Shown here: positions 7,166 through 10,930 of the stretch, piece after piece
How positions within the stretch are numbered: position 1 is the stretch's first letter
How the letters are laid out: the number at the start of each line of letters is the position of its first letter
DNA from: Chlorobiota bacterium
GTDB lineage: Bacteria; Bacteroidota; Bacteroidia; Flavobacteriales; Flavobacteriaceae
Reading direction: 5' to 3'
Length of the DNA: 10,930 nucleotides
NCBI GenBank assembly: GCA_013153655.1
Contig: JAADEB010000011.1
Coordinates: 1-10,930, forward strand
Made by a program: the position numbers and the translations under genes
Notes under the pieces: generated by a model
Database searches by the model: none
What the model was told of the DNA's origin: nothing
What the model saw: only the letters and a program-made list of their open reading frames with translations

Positions 7166-8296
7166 TTGGAAACACCGAAAAACACCCTCATCGACGGGTC
7201 GAAGATCATCATCGAATCTTTGGCGCAATCGGGTGCCGACGCCTTTGTGGCCTACCCGATTACTCCGTCCAACTGGATGTATAAATACGGCAAGCAACGT
7301 ATGCCGCTCTTCCTGGCCGCTCCCGACGAAATTTCCACCCTGCAATGGATGGCGGGACTGTCGGCCACCGGCGTGATGCCCGTAACGTCCAGCGCTTTCC
7401 CGGGAATTGCCCTGATGGTGGAAAGCATCAATATGGCCTACGCCATGGAATTGCCCATGGTCATCGTGATCACCCAACGCCTGGGACCCAGTACCGGCTC
7501 GGCCACCACGGGTGCCCAAGGCGACCTGAGCCTGCTCAACGGTATCATTTCCGGCGGCTATCCGGTTCCTGTGTTCTCGCCTTCGGACTTTACGGACGCC
7601 TGGGAACTGTCGAACAAAGCCATGGAAACGGCCCTCAAATACCGCACGCCCGTTTTCCTGCTCACCTCCAAGGAAATGGTCATGTACCAACGCAGTTTCG
7701 ACCTCAACCGGCTTCGTCCCTTAAAGAAATTCACCTACGACCGGCATATCGAAGGGGAATTTAAACCCTACAAGCCCGGACGCAACCTGACGCCGCCCTT
7801 CGTACCGCTGGGTGACGACGAACACCTGACGCGTTTCACGGCCTCCACCCACGATGCCGACGCCAATATCCGCAAAAACGATCCCGAAGCACTGGAAAAC
7901 TCCAAACGCCTGGCCCGCAAACTCACGGAAAACCTGGACGATTACTTTATCTACACCCTGGATAAATCCTCCGAACCCGCCCGCGACCTGGTGGTAACCT
8001 GGGGAATCACCGCCGACGCGGCCCGCGAAGCCGTCGCCCATCTGCGCAACCAAGGCCATCCCGTGGACCTGCTGGTGGTAAAAACCCTCCTGCCCGTTCA
8101 TCCCAAGCTCTACGAAATAATGGACGGCTACGACAATGTCTATTTCGCCGAAGAAAACCTGACGGGACAATTCAAGGAAATCCTCTTCGGACATCGCGCG
8201 CCGGAGCATATACGCTCCATCAACAAAATAGGAAATATGATCAAACCTTCGGAAATCGAAGAAGCCGTTACCCATCAAAAATCCCTCGTCTTATGA
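7166..8296 (+). CDS. 2-oxoacid:acceptor (ferredoxin) oxidoreductase, alpha subunit
   Basis: A 376-residue subunit carrying the pyrimidine-binding domain I and domain II of the thiamine-diphosphate 2-oxoacid oxidoreductases (Kor/Vor/Por family). With the beta subunit it would decarboxylate a 2-oxoacid to an acyl-CoA, passing electrons to ferredoxin or a similar carrier. Motifs: YPITPS (30-35), PDEISTLQ (53-60) with Glu55 at the position that contacts the thiamine ring, QRLGPSTG (104-111), GAQGDLSLL (116-124), and the domain II block LVVTWG (275-280) with AEENLTGQF (328-336). Many bacterial KorA proteins are about 600 residues with an N-terminal gamma domain; that domain is missing here and sits on the partner instead. 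Translation probably begins at TTG 7166: no in-frame ATG exists before codon 38, and the -7 box leaves little room upstream. Substrate (2-oxoglutarate, branched-chain or pyruvate) cannot be told from sequence alone. Confidence 0.92.
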   Translation: METPKNTLIDGSKIIIESLAQSGADAFVAYPITPSNWMYKYGKQRMPLFLAAPDEISTLQWMAGLSATGVMPVTSSAFPGIALMVESINMAYAMELPMVIVITQRLGPSTGSATTGAQGDLSLLNGIISGGYPVPVFSPSDFTDAWELSNKAMETALKYRTPVFLLTSKEMVMYQRSFDLNRLRPLKKFTYDRHIEGEFKPYKPGRNLTPPFVPLGDDEHLTRFTASTHDADANIRKNDPEALENSKRLARKLTENLDDYFIYTLDKSSEPARDLVVTWGITADAAREAVAHLRNQGHPVDLLVVKTLLPVHPKLYEIMDGYDNVYFAEENLTGQFKEILFGHRAPEHIRSINKIGNMIKPSEIEEAVTHQKSLVL

Positions 8297-9561
8297 GCAC
8301 AGCCACATCATCCTCCAACATATTGACCGGCAAAAAATTCCCTTTCTGCCCGGGATGCGGTCACGGAATTGCCATCAACAACCTGGCCAAGGTGCTGGAA
8401 GAACTGGGTTACCGCCCGGAAGACATCAGCATCGTGAGCGACATCGGATGTAGCGGACTTATCGATCCGCTGTTCAACACCCACACCATTCACGGCCTCC
8501 ACGGCCGTTCGCCCGCCTTGGGTCTGGGAGTGGCCATGGGATTGCAACAAAAGGACCGTAAGAAAACCATCGCCTTCATCGGCGACGGCGGTGCCACCAT
8601 CGGCTTGCAACACATCCTGGAAGACGCCCGCCGCAATGTGGACATGACCCTTATCGTGCTCAACAACCTGCTCTACGGCATGACCGGCGGCCAAATCAGC
8701 GGTCTATCCACGCAAAAATTCAAGGAAATCGTGGATTTCGAAACCGATATTCCACCCTTCAACATCATTCAGCTGGCCCACGCATCGGGAGCGCGCTACG
8801 CCGCCCGGGTGGACAATCCGCGCCAAATGAAGGAGGTGCTCAAAAAAGCCATCGAAACGGAAGGGTTCAGCATCGTGGAAATCGAAAGCCTGTGTCCGTC
8901 CTACGGCATGAAACGCATGAACGAGCTCATGGAAGTGGTGGAACCCGAAGAAGAATACGAAAATCCGCGCGCGGCCACCCAAATCCGCATGAGCGAAAAA
9001 CCTTCGCTGCTGGACCGTCAGCCGGTGTTGGAACAAAAATTCGAACCGCTCGTTCGCACACGCCGCGATTTTATTATTGCGGGTTCGGCCGGCGGCGGGG
9101 TTCAGTCCACCGGCAAGCAGTTGGCCACGGCCGGCATCCTGGCCGGCATGCACGCCACCATGAAAGGCGAATATCCCATTACGGTGGGAACGGGTTTTTC
9201 GGTGGCCGAAGTGATTTTCGATCCCGAACCCATTTACTACACCGGCCTGGAACAACCCTCGGTGGCCGTTATCGTGACGGACGACGGCTTGGAAAAAATC
9301 CGCAAACGCATCGGTGCCGGCACGCGGGTTTATCTGGACGAAAAACTGGCGCAGGAAGCCGAAACCCTGCCTACGGACGACATCATCATCAAGCCCTTCA
9401 CCCGTACGGTCAACCGCAAGGCGGCGGCTCTATTGGCCACGGCCTACATGCTCGATCGCGAAAAGGTCATTCCCTTGGAAGCCCTGCGCGAAGTGCTGGC
9501 CAACCACCGCCTGGCAAAAGTGTTCCTGGAAACCCTGGACCGCTTGGAAAAATTGGATTAG
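8293..9561 (+). CDS. 2-oxoacid:acceptor oxidoreductase, fused beta (TPP/Fe-S) and gamma subunit
   Basis: A 422-residue protein starting inside the stop of the alpha gene (ATGA, 8293-8296), so the two are translationally coupled. Residues 1-215 form the thiamine-diphosphate domain: FCPGCGHG (18-25), GCSG (52-55), GDGG (97-100) and NNLLYGMTGGQ (124-134). The only four cysteines, Cys19, Cys22, Cys53 and Cys201, match the spacing of the four ligands of the single [4Fe-4S] cluster in this family. After a charged linker (about 216-257), residues 258-422 form a gamma domain: FIIAGSAGGGVQSTGKQLATAG begins at 260, then GEYPITVGTGFSVAEVIF (292-309). The beta-gamma order differs from the more familiar gamma-alpha fusion. 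No ferredoxin-like (delta) domain or gene is nearby, so the acceptor must be encoded elsewhere. Leucine codons in both operon genes lean to CTG, unlike hppA. Confidence 0.92.
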   Translation: MSTATSSSNILTGKKFPFCPGCGHGIAINNLAKVLEELGYRPEDISIVSDIGCSGLIDPLFNTHTIHGLHGRSPALGLGVAMGLQQKDRKKTIAFIGDGGATIGLQHILEDARRNVDMTLIVLNNLLYGMTGGQISGLSTQKFKEIVDFETDIPPFNIIQLAHASGARYAARVDNPRQMKEVLKKAIETEGFSIVEIESLCPSYGMKRMNELMEVVEPEEEYENPRAATQIRMSEKPSLLDRQPVLEQKFEPLVRTRRDFIIAGSAGGGVQSTGKQLATAGILAGMHATMKGEYPITVGTGFSVAEVIFDPEPIYYTGLEQPSVAVIVTDDGLEKIRKRIGAGTRVYLDEKLAQEAETLPTDDIIIKPFTRTVNRKAAALLATAYMLDREKVIPLEALREVLANHRLAKVFLETLDRLEKLD

Positions 9562-9580
9562 CATTTAAATCCTTATCACT

Positions 9581-9619
9581 CACCTCCTCCGGATTTTTTC
9601 GGAGGTGTTTTTTTTTTTT
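9581..9619 (+). terminator. Rho-independent terminator of the 2-oxoacid oxidoreductase operon
   Basis: CACCTCC (9581-9587) pairs with GGAGGTG (9601-9607), and a run of 12 T (9608-9619) follows immediately. The 13-base loop contains its own TCCGGA palindrome. The hairpin lies 20 bases after the stop codon. Confidence 0.9.
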
Positions 9620-9626
9620 GGTGTTA

Positions 9627-9675
9627 GGATTTGGGATTTAGGATTTGGGATTTAGGATTTAGGATTTGGGATTTA
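9627..9675. repeat. Tandem heptamer array, 7 units, GGATTTR
   Basis: Seven perfect head-to-tail units start at 9627, 9634, 9641, 9648, 9655, 9662 and 9669. The sequence GGATTT is invariant and the last base is G, A, G, A, A, G, A in order. The array begins 8 bases after the T-run of the operon terminator. The same unit occurs at 924-951 and, inverted, at the right edge of the window. Confidence 0.95.
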
Positions 9676-9907
9676 GAAATAGTTAACCGAAGGTTCCTTT
9701 ATGATTGTAAAAACATTTTAACCCTCCTATTTTAAAAAATCGATTGCATTTCCTTCTGCGGGTTTATTACATTCGGCTAATTCCACCCATTATTCCAAAC
9801 GCCGACTCATGACAACTTTATTTCAAAGGCTAAAATTATTCGGATTTTTGAAGTACTCAATTCCAATATTTTTTACTGTCACAAGAAATACATTGATTAT
9901 GAATAAA
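9676..9907. other. Intergenic stretch upstream of rpoD, nothing recognised
   Basis: About 230 bases of AT-rich sequence between the heptamer array and the candidate rpoD promoter. I see no open frame of note, no hairpin with a T-run and no RNA gene. Confidence 0.55.
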
Positions 9908-9940
9908 TTGGAAATTTAATTTTTTCAAGGTGTAACTTTC
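9908..9940 (+). promoter_or_regulatory. Candidate rpoD promoter: TTG-N22-TAACTTTC
   Basis: TTG at 9908-9910 and TAACTTTC at 9933-9940 are 22 bases apart. The -7 box matches TAnnTTTG except for the final base. Initiation near 9947 would give a leader of about 44 bases before the ATG at 9991, longer than at the other genes here. Confidence 0.42.
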
Positions 9941-9990
9941 CCGCCTTTTCCTCGTATATATAGGTGAACACCAAAAATTCCCTTACGCAT

Positions 9991-10854
9991 ATGAGGCAGC
10001 TGAAAATTACCAAACAAGTCACCAACCGCGAAACCGCTTCCTTGGACAAATACCTGCAAGAAATTGCCAAGGTGGACCTGATTACGGCCGACGAAGAAGT
10101 GGAATTGGCCCAACGCATCAAAGCCGGCGACGAAAAGGCTTTGGAAAAACTCGTGAAGGCCAACCTGCGTTTTGTGGTATCCGTGGCCAAACAATACCAA
10201 AACCAAGGCCTTACCCTACCCGACCTGATCAACGAAGGCAACTTGGGTCTGATCAAGGCCGCCCGCCGTTTTGACGAAACCCGCGGGTTCAAATTTATTT
10301 CCTATGCCGTATGGTGGATTCGTCAATCCATTCTGCAAGCCTTGGCCGAACAATCGCGGATCGTACGCTTGCCTTTGAACAAAATCGGTTCCATCAACAA
10401 AATCAATAAGGCCTACGCCAAGCTCGAACAGGAACTGGAACGTCCGCCTTCGGTGGAAGAACTGGCCGAAGAATTGGATATGAGCGTTCAGGACGTGAAG
10501 GAATCGCTCAAAAATGCCGGCCGCCACGTGTCCATGGACGCGCCCTTGGTGGAAGGCGAAGATTCTAACCTCTACGACGTGCTCAAAGCCGGTGACATGC
10601 CTCATCCCGACCACGAACTGATGCAGGAATCGCTGCGTACCGAAATCGAACGCGCTTTGAAAACCCTCAGTCCGCGCGAAGCCGACGTGATCCGCCTCTA
10701 CTACGGCCTCAACGGCAATCATCCCATGACCTTGGAAGAAATCGGCGAAACCTTCGGACTCACGCGCGAACGCGTTCGCCAAATCAAGGAAAAGGCCATT
10801 CGGCGCATGAAACACAATTCGCGCAGCCGTATTCTGAAAAAATATTTGGGATAA
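9991..10854 (+). CDS. rpoD: Primary sigma factor of RNA polymerase (sigma-70 family, Bacteroidota type)
   Basis: A 287-residue primary sigma factor. The family in this phylum starts MRQLKITKQV, which fixes the start at ATG 9991; the frame extends 9 codons upstream to a GTG at 9964, but that is not the family start. It lacks region 1.1 and the large non-conserved insert of the E. coli protein. Region 1.2 is at about 14-45, region 2 at 50-120 with DLINEGNLGLIKAARRFDE (78-96) and the -10-element reading and melting block FKFISYAVWWIRQSI (100-114), region 3 at about 130-205, and region 4 at 215-280 with the helix-turn-helix TLEEIGETFGLTRERVRQIK (247-266). This sigma type recognises TTG/TAnnTTTG promoters, which are the boxes found before other genes here. 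It is monocistronic, ending in its own terminator. Confidence 0.97.
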   Translation: MRQLKITKQVTNRETASLDKYLQEIAKVDLITADEEVELAQRIKAGDEKALEKLVKANLRFVVSVAKQYQNQGLTLPDLINEGNLGLIKAARRFDETRGFKFISYAVWWIRQSILQALAEQSRIVRLPLNKIGSINKINKAYAKLEQELERPPSVEELAEELDMSVQDVKESLKNAGRHVSMDAPLVEGEDSNLYDVLKAGDMPHPDHELMQESLRTEIERALKTLSPREADVIRLYYGLNGNHPMTLEEIGETFGLTRERVRQIKEKAIRRMKHNSRSRILKKYLG

Positions 10855-10877
10855 TTTCCCGAAGGTTAAACAAACAG

Positions 10878-10912
10878 AAAACCGCAGCTCATTTGGAACT
10901 GCGGTTTTTTTT
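10878..10912 (+). terminator. Rho-independent terminator of rpoD
   Basis: ACCGCAG (10881-10887) pairs with CTGCGGT (10899-10905), extended by flanking A and T bases, with an 11-base loop. It is followed by a run of T from 10905 to 10912. The hairpin begins 26 bases after the rpoD stop. Confidence 0.92.
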
Positions 10913-10918
10913 CTTTTT

Positions 10919-10930
10919 CTAAATCCTAAT
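10919..10930. repeat. Probable first unit of an inverted GGATTTR array, cut by the window edge
   Basis: CTAAATCCTAAT at the very end is the reverse complement of ATTAGGATTTAG, which contains the GGATTTA unit. As at 9627, it stands just behind a terminator T-run, here in the opposite orientation. Only about one and a half units are visible, so the array itself is inferred. Confidence 0.45.

Noticed and set aside
1252..9561. A functional cluster linking isocitrate dehydrogenase, pyrophosphatase and the 2-oxoacid oxidoreductase (for example reductive carbon fixation)
   Set aside because: The genes have separate promoters and terminators, icd is on the opposite strand, and no other pathway gene such as ATP-citrate lyase or fumarate reductase is present. 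Proximity alone does not support a system.
9627..9675. Telomere or linear-replicon end
   Set aside because: The GGATTTR array is only 49 bases, lies between two chromosomal housekeeping genes and continues into normal sequence on both sides.
9964..9990. GTG at 9964 as the rpoD start
   Set aside because: It would add nine residues before the conserved MRQLKITKQ beginning of Bacteroidota RpoD; ATG at 9991 gives the usual 287-residue protein.

Overview
The window reads as an ordinary housekeeping stretch of a Bacteroidota chromosome, closest in character to Flavobacteriia-type genomes. Two independent signs agree. The rpoD product is the short (287-residue) primary sigma factor of this phylum, lacking region 1.1 and beginning MRQLKITKQ. 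Several genes are also preceded by the matching promoter type, TTG-N21/22-TAnnTTTG. Start sites have no strong Shine-Dalgarno sequence, as is usual in the phylum. This placement is from recalled family knowledge, not from a database search.

Layout from left to right: (1) the 3' part of a crotonase-fold (enoyl-CoA hydratase/isomerase family) gene on +, lacking both canonical catalytic glutamates. (2) A roughly 600 bp convergent intergenic region holding three different short tandem-repeat families (8-, 7- and 7-base units) and a terminator. (3) A complete monomeric NADP-dependent isocitrate dehydrogenase on -. (4) An AT-rich, apparently gene-free gap of about 590 bp. (5) A YqgE/AlgH (DUF179) family gene on +. 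(6) hppA, a K+-dependent-type membrane ion-pumping pyrophosphatase, with a clear promoter and a strong terminator. (7) A two-gene operon with a 4-base ATGA overlap for a 2-oxoacid:acceptor oxidoreductase, in which the alpha subunit is short and the beta subunit carries the gamma domain as a C-terminal fusion. (8) A terminator followed directly by a heptamer repeat array. (9) rpoD and its terminator, after which the window ends at what looks like the beginning of another heptamer array in the opposite orientation.

Functionally the genes fit central carbon and energy metabolism: isocitrate to 2-oxoglutarate (IDH), reversible oxidative decarboxylation of a 2-oxoacid with a ferredoxin-like acceptor, and ion-gradient building from pyrophosphate. 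They have separate promoters and terminators, so any joint role is inference. I see no mobile element, CRISPR array, tRNA, rRNA or defence system. The points most worth a second look are the short tandem-repeat families, two of which sit right behind terminators, the beta-gamma fusion in the 2-oxoacid oxidoreductase, and the crotonase missing both active-site acids.
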